From the NCBI RefSeq assembly GCF_033807715.1, contig NC_084606.1, forward strand, positions 35,501,898 through 35,565,897: 64,000 bases of DNA, given 5' to 3'. The DNA is from Cololabis saira. Its lineage: Eukaryota > Chordata > Actinopteri > Beloniformes > Belonidae. A program made the translations under genes and the position numbers. The notes beneath the pieces are model-generated. The model was not told the origin of the DNA, searched no databases, and saw only the letters and a program-made list of their open reading frames with translations. Of the stretch, positions 37,201-51,300 are shown piece by piece; the stretch's first letter is position 1; the number at the start of each line of letters is the position of its first letter.

Positions 37201-40200
37201 AGTAGAAAAATTCGGCCAGTGGGACAAGATTTATCTTCTCATTACAAGCAAAGAAATCTTGTTCCACTGGCAGATTTTTCTACTTATTTTAAGTGAAAAT
37301 CTACTTGAAACAGGTGAAAATTGTTGTTTTTTTCCAGTGATGAGTCTTGTTTTAAGTATAATGGGATTTTTTTTTTAACTAAAAATGAGACATTTTAACT
37401 AGAAATAAGACAAATATTCTTGTTAAGATTTTGAGTTTTTGCAGTGTAAATGAACCACTAAGTGCCAAAAGCAGCTCAGAATAAGCCCAAATTCATCTGG
37501 TACGAAGAAAATGAATAAAGTGAGCAATACTAGGTCAAGACCTTTTTTGCTGATAAATACAAAAGCCAAGAAAATATGTGGAATTATCTGGTTTTCTACG
37601 TAGTCAACAAGTAAATACATAAATGTTCTCAAACACATAATATGCATTTAACACTGGCGCCTTGAATTTGTGAGTTAAGTAGCTCTAACGAGAACTTCTA
37701 ATCCTCTAACCTCATTCAGAGAAGGATTTATACTTTGTTTAGGTGTTGTTATAAATTATAAGTTTAGGTTTTGCTGAGGCTAATTACTTTATAAAGGAAG
37801 CAAACTGTTTCACTGAAACTACTCAAAATCATCACAGCCAACTATTTACTCCAGACATACTTATTTTGCTTGAAATCAGTCGTTAACATTTTTCTTAATT
37901 GCTCAGTAAATGTTTTCCTCTCTAAATAAAAGTAATTTGACCTCTGATTTGTGAATCCTTTTTATTTATCAGGTCCAGAAAGACCATCAAATTCCAGATC
38001 TGCTTCCATCACATCTGTTACCAGTGCCGGTGGTACCTCCTCCGTCTCCGTGGTAACCGGGTCAGTCCCACCCCCGTACGATGCAGTGAGCGTTCAACAT
38101 CTGGGCCACGACTACGGCACGGAGGACGATTACCTTTGGTTATCAAACTGCCAGAGTCACATCAGGTAAACGATAACGACAATTCTTTTAAAATTAAGAG
38201 AATTCCGTGTTAAGATTTAATCTGTTTCCAATCCCACGTTAATTTCAATACACTGTTACAAATATTGTGCTTGATCTACTTAAAAAAAATAAGTCAACTT
38301 TTTGCATGAGATTATTATGCAGATCAAGAAAGATTAGTATTTGTATAAATTACTTAATTTTATGTATGTGAATAATACATTTTGCAAGTACAGTCAACTT
38401 AATTGTTTACTTAATTGTTTTATTTATCAAAATAAAGTTGACTTTAAAAAGAAAAAAAAGAAAAAGAGAGAAAAAAGGGAAAAAAAGAAAATAAAATTTA
38501 AAAAAATTAAAAAATAAAGTTGAGTAGTAGTTTATACAAAGACTAGTCTTTCTTGATCTACCGTACATAAAAATCTCATGCAAAAAAGTCGCTTTCATTT
38601 TTTTTAAAGTAGATCAGGCAGATCAAGTAGATCACGATATTTTTTACTGTGGTGTTCTACTTAAACAAATAAAGCATGTTTCATCTAAACGTTGGTCAAT
38701 CTGTCCAATAGATTAAAATTGTTAAGGGAAAATAAAGAAATACAACAAGATCATTGCTTGTTGTTGTGTGTAAATGAAAAGATTGCCTGGGATTACAGAA
38801 ATACTGCTTGTTAAGGAAAAAATGCACAATGTCTTAAGTTCAAAACTAGATGTATTCATGTAAAGCAACAAACTTCATTTTTAATTGTTAATATCACAGA
38901 TTTAAATATGTTATATTTACATGCGCTTAAATTAATTTTTTTCAGTGTAACTGAAATATAATCACAAAAGTCAAATAAATAAAACTGTAAATCTTTGAAA
39001 TACACAGAGACTCATGTAGGATTTGTAGTAGATGACCTGTTACATCCTGTTTCAATTCCCAGGTTGGTATGAAACCAAGTGTAACCAACTCTCAGGCTAA
39101 GTAATACTTAGAGATACTATGGAAAACCCCAAATCTACAACTCAAAGTTAGCATGTTACAGTAAATGTCAGTGTTAATAACGGTGAAGTTAGAGAAAGAC
39201 TAACCCGGCTGAACTTGTTCAGAAAGTATCCTAAAAGGAACATGGTAGCACTGTAAAGTATGACTTGTTTTCCTTTTTTCTCTCTCCTTCCAGCTCCAGG
39301 CTTCCTTCAGATTCTTCCACCTCTCTTGAAACCGACTACAATGACAACCCGTATCCTCTTCCCTCTGCTACTTCCTCTTCTTCTTCCTCTTCCTCATCCC
39401 CTTCCCTCCCCGCCAACAGCCTCCATTCTGCGTCTTCCTCCGGCTTTAAAACGGCCCATTGGACATTAACCGCGATGACGAGCCCTCTCAGCCATTCCCT
39501 GGACGCAAGCATGACCCCCGACTCCCAAAAAAGGTCTGGGAGACCTCGATGTCATCCCTCTCCGCATCCCAGGAAGCACTCTTTAGATTTCCACCTGCGT
39601 CCCGTGGCCATACTTCTCAGTGATGACGCACACTCGAGCATGCACCCGGGTGTGCCGTCCTACACCACCAGTGGTTACCAGGTGCCCCGTCCAGCATCCA
39701 CCCCGCAACCGCTCCCGTACCGTCGGTCCTCTACGCCGAGTGTGGACTCCCTAACCCAGGCAGAACTCCACACCGTTATCCCGGCTCCTCCTCCCCCTCG
39801 CCCACCCAAGCCCCCTGCCACTGCAGCCCATGGAGAGTTCCCTACCCTGGGCACGGTACCCGCTACGCTGCCCCGCACCAACTCTGGTCCACTGCTGGAT
39901 GGAGGGGGGTATCCGTCAAGGAGCAACACTGCCCTTACCCTCGGACGCATGCAGACTAGTAAGACAACAACATTTTGTCCTTTCTTTCGTATTTTCTCTT
40001 TGTGGAAAATGTACTTGTATGTTTTCCTGTTCAGAGTCAGACATTGAAACTATTTTAAGGGAGCTTTTACACCTGTCCCGTTTGAGCAGTTGTTCCAGAA
40101 CAGGGAGTGTTTCCCCCTAAAGGTTGGTTGTTGATGTGAACACAGCAATCGCTCTCGGATGCGGGACAAAACAAACGAGCCGAGATCTCCTAGGAGAGGT

Positions 40201-43200
40201 GGTCTCGGCTCGATTCCATTCCAGACCTGGAGCGGTTTGTTTTTTTTATTTGTAGTGAGAACATAATCCACACAGCAACCGATACAACTCCATTCATGTG
40301 TATGTGCGACCGCGGCGCAAGGAGAAGAGTCGGCACAGCCTCTACCACCTTCTCTCCTATTGGACGTGCCGAGATGTTGTCCCAGTGCCGCACGGTGAAA
40401 TTAATCAATGTTCAATTCGCCGAGGTCGCTCTGCGCCGCGGTAGCACATAAATGAATGGGAAAGCCGGCGGCGGTCGCCGCTTTGCGCCCTCTCTGTAAA
40501 AGGGGCTTGTTGTTTTTCCCGGGGTGCAGAAGAGGAAACTCCTTCCGCGCTCATTTCTGACCAATGAGAGAACAGTTGGTTCGCGCATGGCATTTGTTAT
40601 CAGCTTTGAACCGCTACAGACGGTTGCCTTGTGAACACAAACCCCACAAACAAAAACGAAACCACTATCGATTTAGCCCCTGAATCGGAACAAAACAAAC
40701 GGGCCACAGGTGTGAAAGCACCCTTAGATAAATGAACATTGGCACTCCGAAGCCACCCATTAGTTTAGTTTGTGTCAGAGAGTCTATAGAGTCAAACTTT
40801 AACTCACTATTAAACTGTATTCCTGAATCATTGTCAGATGCAGATAAACCACATGAAGGGATGTTTATAAACCCAACCACAAGATTTTCTAAGACTTTCT
40901 AAAACTGTGCCTAACCCTAACAGGGTTCATGCCTAAGCCAAACAAATGAAACTAAGACTGAATGAACACAAGAAGGCGGAAAATCCAAATGGTTCTGAAT
41001 TTACTCTTTCTACTCTCTCTTTAAATCTTTCCTACTGTCCCCCTAATGGGCAACTTTGCTTGCTTTTAATTAAACCCCTTATGATTGTGTTTGTTGTTGG
41101 CATTTGTCTTATCGCCTCATAAATTAAAACAGGTTTAAAGGTTGCCTTTTTATAAAGTCTGTGATTAAATATCACTCCACTTAGGAAACAGCATGTAACA
41201 AAACTTTACAATTACATGAATATTGGTTAATATCTAGCTAGACTCGGAGCTGGTAAAACTGGCCAACATGGATCATCACATCTCTTTGAAACTGGTCTGA
41301 AAATGAGAATCAAGGTGTTCTTTTTGTTGTTGCATGTGAGAAAAATCATGCAATAACCTTAAAACATGGGTCTGTGCACAGCAGTTTATTTAGTTATTTA
41401 GTTCACGTGTTGATTTTAAGCTGAATGCACTCTTTGCTGCATTTGTCCTTTCACTGATTCAAGACAGAGAAAATAGCTTCTAAATATTCCATGCAGCAGC
41501 ATTATTAAAGTTTTATTGCTGAAAACAGCTTTCCGCTGGTGCTGCACAACCTGCAGGACGGCAACCACTTTGGACTACTCAGTTATTGGATATAAATCTT
41601 GTATAAACGACTCTGAAAACCACATCTGGTCATTGTCATTCACCTGATCAACATCTGTCTTTTTGTCAGTGTCTTTTTAAAACCCAACTGATAAATCTGA
41701 ATCTTTCCAATTCTGAGCAAGTCCCATATTTGCATTATTGATCAGCAAGCATCACATGCTAACTTCTCAAATTCAAACTGACCAGTCACACAACAATGTC
41801 AAACTGGCAGAGATGCTGATGGAAAATAGCTTTTCCTACCAGCTGTGATCAGCAGTATTTTAAACTTACTCAATAAAACATGATGTAATACTATACATAG
41901 TAGAGCGGCTGCATCATCAGGGGGGAAAACATGCTGGTGAGTTTAATCTTGGTTTTTCCAGAGGAGAACTGAGCATCACAGTTAAGAAGCTTTACGGTGC
42001 TAAAGAGGCCATGCTCTTGGTTTAAATCTTCTCAGCTGAAACAAAACCTCTGCTTGTTTCTACTGTAATTTATTGGGCATTAAACTCACTAATGAGAGGA
42101 GAACTTTACCCCAGTTGCACAAAGACGATTTCTCAGCTGGAAGTCTACTTTGGCATGCTTAGTAAATGTGTAGAAAAGTAAACAGTTAACAGGATGTTGG
42201 AGTTTTCTTTGTTCTTTACATGTTCAGACCTGATGTTTCATTGCAGAGGTGGTTGCTCAACGCTGCTTGTCTGCTCATCAGCTTGCAGATCTGGTCAAGC
42301 TCTGTTACAATTGTGTCAAAAAATCTTGCTTAAATTAGGCCTTGGTATGAAGAGGGCTCCGAGCTTCATGTAGTTTTCTCTCTGTGCTGTCTTTCAGGTT
42401 GTGAGTCTATTTTCATCCCTACATCGCTGTCTGACCGAGCAAGCATGTTTGAGTTCAGTGACAGCTTCAACAGTTACTTTGTAAGTTAAAAGGCATCCCT
42501 GCATCCCTGTACATGATCCCCTTTGTAAACTTTTGTTCTATGGCTTTCTTACATGAGTTCTTTGTTTTTCCTGCTATCCTTCTTTCAAAGTTTAATAAAG
42601 GCATGGTACCTCTGCGCGGTGTTTGTGCTGAAGATGATGATGTTGAGGAAAACTACGTTCCTATGAGCGCTGCTACAACTGAGCCACCAGTCGGATCAAA
42701 GTGAGTCAGAAAATACTTTTCTCCATTGCAAAGCTGTTTCTCTTTTTATGATTACAGTTAACCCTTGTACTGTCTTTGGGTCAAAATGACCTAATTCTCC
42801 TGTTCCTTCTTTCCTCCTGCTCTCTCCTTCCTTCTCCCTTCCTCTTTTCTCCCCTCCTTCCTTCCTTCCTTCCTTCTTTTTTCCTTTCCTTCCTTCTTTC
42901 CTCCCTTCCTTCCTTCCTTCCTTCCTTCTTCCCTTCCTTTTTTCTCCCTTCCTTCCTTCCTTCCTTCTTCCCTTCCTTTTTTCTCCCTTCCTTCCTTCCT
43001 TCCTTCCTTCCTTCCTTCCTTCCTTCCTTCCTTCCTTCCTTCCTTCCTTCCTTCCTTCCTTCCTTCCTTCCTTCCTTCCTTCCTTCCTTCCTTCCTTCCT
43101 TCCTTCCTTCCTTCCTTCCTTCCTTCCTTCCGCTCTTTCCTTCCTTCTTCCCTTCCTCTTTTCTCCCTTCCTTCCTTCTTTCCTTGTTTTCTCCCTTCCT

Positions 43201-46200
43201 TCCCTCTTTTTTCATTCCTCCTTCCTTCCTTCCTTCCTTCCTTCCTTCCTTCCTTCCTTCCTTCCTTCCTTTCATACTTCCTACCTTCCTTCCTCCTGCT
43301 CTCTCCTTCCTTCTTCCCTTCCTCTTTTCTCCCTTCATTCCTTCTTTCCTTCCTTCCTTCCTTCCTTCCTTCCTTTTTCCCTTCCTTCCTTCCTTCCTTC
43401 CTTCCTTCCTTCCTTCCTTCCTTCCTTCCTTCCTTCCTTCCTTCCTTCCTTCCTTCCTTCCTTCCTTCCTTCCTTCCTTTTTCCCTTCCTTCCTTCCTTC
43501 CTTCCTTCCTTCCTTCCTTCCTTCCTTCCTTCCTTCCTTCCTTCCTTCCTTCCTTCCTTCCTTCCTTCCTTCCTTCCTTCCTTCCTCCCTCCCTTCTTCT
43601 CTTCCTCCTTCCTTGACCCGAAGACAGCACAAGGGTTAATGTGACAGGGTTTGAGGTTGTGGTGCAAACAAAAAAAGGCCTTTATTTCCCATAAAGCGCT
43701 GCACATGAAGGAATCAAAAGAAAATGCAAAAAGGCCTTCACTAGAAAAATAGAGAAAACTCCAAAAAAACAAGTGGGTAGACAGACAAGCAGATTCATCA
43801 GCAGGGAGAATGAAAGGCAAGATGAGGGGCTGACCTTAGACTACATAAAACAATGGACACGGCATTCCGTCACGTGACCCGTTGGTTTCTGAAGACCCGT
43901 TTTGAAGCCTGTTTTTCTTCATATGGGGTGCCGCCATGTTGCTCAGCAAGCCGACCGGAACAGGCCCCAAAGTTAGCATTGCTCCCAACCCCACCCAAAA
44001 TATCTGCAGAGCTGCTTTTGACTTGAAAGCGAAATCAAAAATGACCATTCCGTTTAGCCAATGGTTGCTTCACTAAGCGCAGGAGCATGACAATTACTGA
44101 TGAAGAAGGGATAACGGCTCGCCATTGACTGAGCCAACTGTGCAACAATCTTGTTAGAACTAAATGTATTGCTTGATATAAATTCTCCTAACATGATGCA
44201 AAAATATTCACCCTGATCGCAGTTCTTAATGATATAGGGCAAAATGTTTTTTTTTGAACCAGCCTGTAAATATGTTCATTTGTGCTCTAAAGAGATGGGA
44301 GTCAGTGGAGACTCGCTTTTGGTGCCGGCCTCTATCAGTCAGTCGAGGAACTGCAAGAACTGCAGAATCGAGACGGTTAGCGCTTGGGGCTGACAAGACA
44401 CAGGTGCCAACAATCAGAATTATAGGAAGTCAAGAAGAAATTAAAGCTGCAAGCAATGATGAACGGGCCCTCGCACCGTTGTGCACGTTCAGGCTGCAGT
44501 GGAAGCTTTTATGACTTGCATGTAGATTCTTCAGGCCTGGACATTTAGTGGATGACACCAGCCACGACTCTCTATATCAAACCATTCAAAAGTTATGGCA
44601 GAAAATAGGAACTATCAGATATCGACCAATCAGAAGAAGGGGCGGGGCTAATTCCTGCCAATGAAGGTAAAGTACTCAAAACCGAGTCAGATGACACCAC
44701 TCATGACTCTCTATATCAAACCATTCAAAAGTTATGGCAGAAAGTAGGAACTATCAAATATGGACCAATCAGATGAAGGGGGGGCGTGCTTTTTGGCGTC
44801 TATCGTCGCCATGGTAACGCTTTTGACTGAGAAAAGTAATGCGCGTCATCGCAGGATGGAGACGCGCATTGATGTATAACACACCTGGGTGCACGTTACG
44901 GTTCGGGCCGCATTAATGGCCGAAGACATGGCATAAATTGTGCCAAAATTACACGATTCATTCAAAATATCCGACTTCCTGTTCGGTTTCGTCCATGGTG
45001 CCAAGAGACTTTTCTTTCAGTTGTGACATGATACAGGTGTGTACCGATTTTCGTGCATGTACGTCAAACCGTATTGTGGGGCTTGAGGCACAAGTTTTCT
45101 AGGGGGCGCTGTTGAGCCATTTTGCCACACCCATTAATGTAAACCATCAAATATAACATTTTTTGCCAGGCCTGGCTTGCGTGCAAAATTTGGTGACATT
45201 TGGGGCACGTTTAGGGGGAAAAAAGGCCCTAATTTTGTCGGAAAAAGAAAGAAAGAAGAAGGAAAATTCCTACAGATACAATAGGGCCTTCGCACTGTAA
45301 GTGCTCGGGCCCTAATAAACACACAAGGACACATATTTTCAAAACAAAACAGGAAACAGGTCACAAATACAAGACCAAAACTAAAGAACCAAGTAAAACA
45401 CAAGAAATGAAACCTAAAACCCCACGGAAAACCCCAAACCATGGCATAGTTCTCTAAATTTCATTGAATGTGGCGCAATATTACCTTTTTTTTTTTAGCT
45501 CAGAAGGCTAAATTACAGTTTTCAGTTTCGACAAGTAGATGTGGCTTTTAACTTTCACACTTGTTTGTATCTAGACTCTATTGAGCTAAGTAAGACTGGT
45601 TACTTAGACAATCAACCAATTGCCAACAACTTAGCTCGAAACATCTGAGCTATTTGACAAATTCCAGTCCCTGATCAATAGGTTATGTGAGTATATCAAG
45701 TGTAGCCCTAGAATGGTTTAAGTCTTACCTTAAGGACAGGAGTTTTGCTGTCTCTCTTGGGGGGGTTTCTCTTGGATCCCTTACCCGTGACCTGTGGTGT
45801 CCCTCAGGGATCAATGCTGGGGCCGATATTATTTACTCTGTACATGCTACCTTTAGGACTCATCATCTTTTAGAACAGTTTTAATATCACATATCACTTC
45901 TATGCCGACGACATTCAGCTCCTCTTCTCATTTAAGAAAACTGAGATATCTAATCTTCCTGGACTTTTAAATTGTTTTGCAGCGATAAAGCTCTGGATGG
46001 CTGATAACTTACTCCAGCTAAATCCTGATAAGACTGACGTTCTAATCCTAGCTCCTGAAAACCTGGTTTCTAAAATAATGCAGTATCTTGGACCCTAATC
46101 ATCTTCACTCTGTTCTGCTGTGAGAAGTTTCTGTCATTCAACACACACATAAAATCACTGATAAAATCATGTTTTTCCACCTTCAAAACATTAGCAAACT

Positions 46201-48333
46201 AAAGGGCTGTGGTCTCTCTCTGGGATGGTTTCAGACTGGGGAGGGGTCGGGGACGTCAGCAGCAACACAGCAGGCATCCACGCAGGCATGTGGAAGCAGC
46301 AGCGGGATGACCAGAGGGGGATGGGGGACTGCAGGCAGGTGGAAGCAGCAGCGTGATGACCGGAGGGGGGGAGGGGGGGCGGTACCGCAGGCAAGCACGC
46401 AGCTCCCGAAGCTCCGGCCTGCAAACATGCACAAAAGAGAAAAAAAAAGAGAAAAAAGGGGGCCAGCACAAGAAACTACAGGAACAATGGACAAAAATGA
46501 TTTTTGCAGGAAGAATGTATGTGCCTGAATTACATACGCAGTTCCTTCTTCTCCGGTCCCAGGGTCCCTCCCAGTGCTCCAGCCGACCCATCCACCCAGG
46601 TCCAAGACTGCAACTACGTTCCCATGACCCCTCTGGCTCCTTCCCTTCCCACTCACCCCAACCAAGCCACGAGCGAGCTGGCGTTGTTGGGGAGACAAGT
46701 GCCTCCACCTGCTCACATGGGATTTCGTAACGCCCCCATGACACCAATTACACCCCTGACTCCACCTCTCCAGAGGAACTTCATGAACAAGACGATGGGA
46801 AGTGAGGTTGAAGCCATGCCGCCTCCAATCCACCGCAACCTGAAACCACAACGGAAAGGTTAGTGGGTCCCTTTGCGGATGCGAGGGATTTGCCTGAACG
46901 GCAACATTAGAAACCTCATAGGCAGGTCACAGGGAGGGATCACCGTAGATTTTAATCCTCTCAGGCCACGTTTACACATAGCGGGGTATTTACAAAAACT
47001 GATATTTCCCCCTCTACGTTTTGAAAAACCTCTTCATTTACACGAACCTGCATAAATAGCTGTTAAGGTGCTATGAGCATCCAAACCTGCAGGGGGCAGT
47101 GTAACGAGAAGATAAAGTCATGCTAGCCAATCAGAATCCTGGAAAAAAATGTCAACTAATGGCACGAGTAACTTCCAGTTACTTCCAAGATGAACTAGAG
47201 TCTTTCGTTTGGAGTGACAGAGAAGTGGAGTTACTTCTAAGTGTGACTTTAGAATATAAAAGTGAGAAGATTTAAACCAAGAGCATATAAAATTGACAGT
47301 GGCCAAACAAATTGTAAACACAGGTCGCACACTTGACGCTGGTGATGTTTCTGTTGCATAATGTGACGTTCTGAAGCCTAAATCTCCGTTTTCCTCCGTT
47401 TACAAGCAAATGTGAAAACTGAGTTTTTGCAAATCTCCAATTTGGCCGGAGTTTTCAGAAATGATCGTTTTTGGTGACTTTGAGCTTCATTTTCGTGTAA
47501 ACGAACGGCCAAAACGCATGAAAACACCACCGTTTTTGCTACGTGGAAACGGGGCATAAAGTGTACATAAAAAATATTTTTACCTGTAAAAGTCCAACCT
47601 TTCTGCTTTTTGATGTTACACTTTTCTTCAGGGGTTTCTGCCAATCAGACTGCGGAGAAAAATGATGCCCCGACTGGTGGAGAGACGCCGCACAAAATTA
47701 AAGGTACAAACCGTAACTTGAATGAGCATTACCGCCGACAGATTGTCATTACTTATGAAAAAAAAAGACAGATACAAGTTATATTTATCATTATTATTTA
47801 ATGAAATGATAATGAAAAAATCAGGGATGTAAAGAAAAAGCACTCATCATAAAAAATGTATGTTTTGTAACAGGCATTAAAATTTAGCAGTACTATAATA
47901 CAAAGCTCATTCTTGACAAAGGAACAACAAACAAAAACCTCAGCTTTCAGTAATCCACACGTGGGCTAACATGAGAGGAAGAATTTTGTAACATCTTAAT
48001 CCTTCCCTCCTTTACTGAAAACAAAACCATAAAAGCAAGACATTTCTTTGCTGATTCATGCACTAATATAACGAGTGTACACTGTACACTTTTTTTTCCA
48101 CACAATATCTTTATTTGAGTTTTATAGCAGCACAAGAATAATCACAGTACAAACAATCATGACATGTATAGCCTAGCCATGGCCGTATGTCATTTCTTAT
48201 AGATTAGCTGCCAAATATAGCAAAAACACAGCTTAAAACAAAACAATCACAGATTATGAACACAATGCAATGGATTTTGAAATAATAGTAATGATAATGA
48301 TAAGCTACGGACTTAAAAGTAACAGAAAAAAAA

Positions 48334-48395
<62 letters not shown>

Positions 48396-51300
48396 ATAAT
48401 AATAATTTGGAAATTGCCATACCCACAGTTAGTCATCAGTTTGGTTTTCTGTTAAGTCTGAGTTCTTGACATATTCAATAAAGGGCTTCCATGTACCTTC
48501 AAATGCTGTTTGGCTTTCAGAATATAAGTAATTCTTTCCAACGGTAGGCTTGATAACATTTGTTTTAACCATTGACTGGTACTTGGTTGATGGGTTCTTT
48601 TCCATAGTAGTGCAATACATTTGTTGGCATTTAACAAGCTTAGATCTATAAGTGCTTTTTCATATTTACTGAAGTTATGTTTCTCTGGATAAAGGCCCAG
48701 CAGGAACATACAGTACACTTTTAATTTACTTGACTAAAGAAGGGAGGTGCGTCTACATTTAGATGTCTCGCTGGGAATCAAAGAAACGTGGCTGCAGGAA
48801 CATATCTGGAGCTCAAACACTCGGAAGGCTCGCGTCGACAGAAACTGCAGACGAGGCGCTGAGAGAAGTGGAGGAAGGTCTTGTTAACGGATGCTGAAAT
48901 CCTGAGCATGTGGACTTTTAGCGTTGAGTTTCATGCACATTGTCTATCCTGGGTTCTCCAGTTTGACCAAAACTGCAGCTGATGTTGAGGTGCAATCATC
49001 AGGATCTTTGGAGGTTTTAATGTAGCCCCTCACTCTCTGCTGAAAATACAACATTTCAAGTTTGTCAAATGTCTAATTTCTTAGTAATTTGTACAACAAA
49101 TGTATGGTTTCATTTTGGGATGTACTGGACTATCTCAGAAAATTAGAATAATGCGATAAAGTCCTTTATTTTCTGTAATGCAAAAATGTCATACATTCTG
49201 GATTCATTACAAATCAACTGAAATATTGCAAAACTCTTATTTTTTTAATATTGTTGATCATGGCTTACAGTTTAAGAAAACTCAAATATCCTATCTCAAA
49301 AAATTAGAATATTCTGGGAATCTTAATCTTAAACTGTAAACCATAATCAGGAATATTTAAATAATAAAAGGCTTGCAATATTTCAGTTGATTTGTAATGA
49401 ATCCAGAATGTATGACATTTTTGTTTTCTTAATTGCATTACAGAAAATAAAGAACTTTATCACAATATTCTAATTTTCTGAGACAGTGCTGTATATCTGT
49501 TATTTCTAAACACAGAAAAAAAAAATTGTTAAACATATTATTCTCTCTCTACTATCCTCCCTGGGCCATTTTGTGCCCTTCTGCCTCTTTTAGATTTAAT
49601 TATTTACCTGCTCCCACTTTGCTTGACAAGGCAACAGCACAGCGTTCTGACAGCCACACACGCCATGCACACAATAACATTTATGAGGCAGCAGCCTTGA
49701 GACGCCCCCATTTAAATATTAATCCAAATTCAGATTGTCAGTGGTTCCAGCGAGACTCAGAACACAACCGATTTTACTTCTTGTTTTACTAGTAGCAATA
49801 AAGGGTTATGGTTTTTGGTTTTAAAAATATAAACAGTCTTTAACGTAATTTAAAAGTGAAGAACATTAACAAGGAGAATGTAAGGTGGTAAAATGGACCA
49901 ACCGGGCGTGTTTCCGGGCTGCTGATATGGGACTGTTTGGAGGAGTGATGTCTCAGAAAATTAGAATATTGTGATAAAGTTCTTTATTTTCTGTAATGCA
50001 ATTAAAAAAATCAAAAATGTCATACATTCTGGAATTATTACAAATCAACTGAAATATTGCAAGCCTTTTATTATTTTAATATTGCTGATTATGGCTTACA
50101 GTTTAAGATGAAGATTCCCAGAATATTCAAATTTTTTGAGATAGGATATTTGAGTTTTCTTAAGCTGTAAACCATGATCAGCAATATTAAAATAATAAAA
50201 GGCTTGCAATATTTCAGTTGATTTGTAATGAATGCGAATGTATGACATAATTGCATTACAGAAAATAAAGAACTTTATCACAATATTCTAATTTTCTGAG
50301 ACAGTCCTGTATTCATAGTGGATGCTCACCAATCCTGACATCTCTGTTTGGGTATATTTGAGAGGAGTGATTAGGTCGAGGCCTTTACAGCAACCTATAA
50401 GTATTTCCTGATATAAGATACATGTCTTCTTTGTAGAGGTTATTTGTTCATGTTCAGTAATCTGGTTCCCAGAGAATATCTGGCTGATTAACAGGTAGTC
50501 AACTCTGCAGGTGAGGGATTAAACACACAACATCCATGCTATTAGATTCAATTGTTTTTAAAATGTATTAATTTCATGTTTGGATGGATGGATGATTTGA
50601 TGAGTCTTTGCATTTAACTACCATTGTTTCAAGTGGAGGATGTGTTAAGGAAAATAAAAAAGGAGTTCCAAAAAATGTGATTCATTTAACTTAAACAAAA
50701 CCAAAACGCTGCTGAGCAGGAAACAAAACCAGAGCTTAAACAAGAATCAAAAACTACAAAAACCGGACTTGGATAACACGGAGGGAGGAAACAGTACGGA
50801 CCAGCAGGGAGAAAGGTAAAGACAAGACCAGATATACAGAAGAGTTAACGAGACACAGGAGCAGACAATCAGGACTGATGAGGAACAGGAAAGTCAAACC
50901 AGAACTGAAACACAAAGACACGAGCTGTATCCGAAATCCCACACTTCCACCCTAATGAGTAGCAAAAACAGTACGTGAGATTTTTTAGTGCGTCCGAAAC
51001 ATTAGTACGTACACAATAGTATGCTCTATCCCTACTCATTCTGGAGAAATGTATTAGTGTGGATTGATGGACACCAGCTAAGCAGAAACTTCCCACAATG
51101 CAATGCAGCGGCATTTTATAATAATATTATATACAGGACTGTCTCAGAAAATTAGAATATTGTGATAAAGTCCTTTATTTTCTGTAATGCAAAAATGTCA
51201 TACATTCTGGATTCATTACAAATCAACTGAAATATTGCAAGCCTTTTATTATTTTAATATTGCTGATCATGGCTTACAGCTTAAGAAAACTCAAATATCC

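Noticed and set aside
42781..43820. Long open frames of KEGR/FLPS repeats (up to 287 aa)
   Set aside because: They are translations of (CCTT)n/(AAGG)n; any tetranucleotide repeat without stops gives these in several frames.
46510..46562. Exon 8 starting at TTTTTGCAG (46510)
   Set aside because: Phase 0 there does not fit the phase-2 end of exon 7; 46542 and 46563 do fit.
46231..46851. 206-aa minus-strand frame
   Set aside because: Antisense shadow of gab1 exon 8 and the adjacent L2 fragment.
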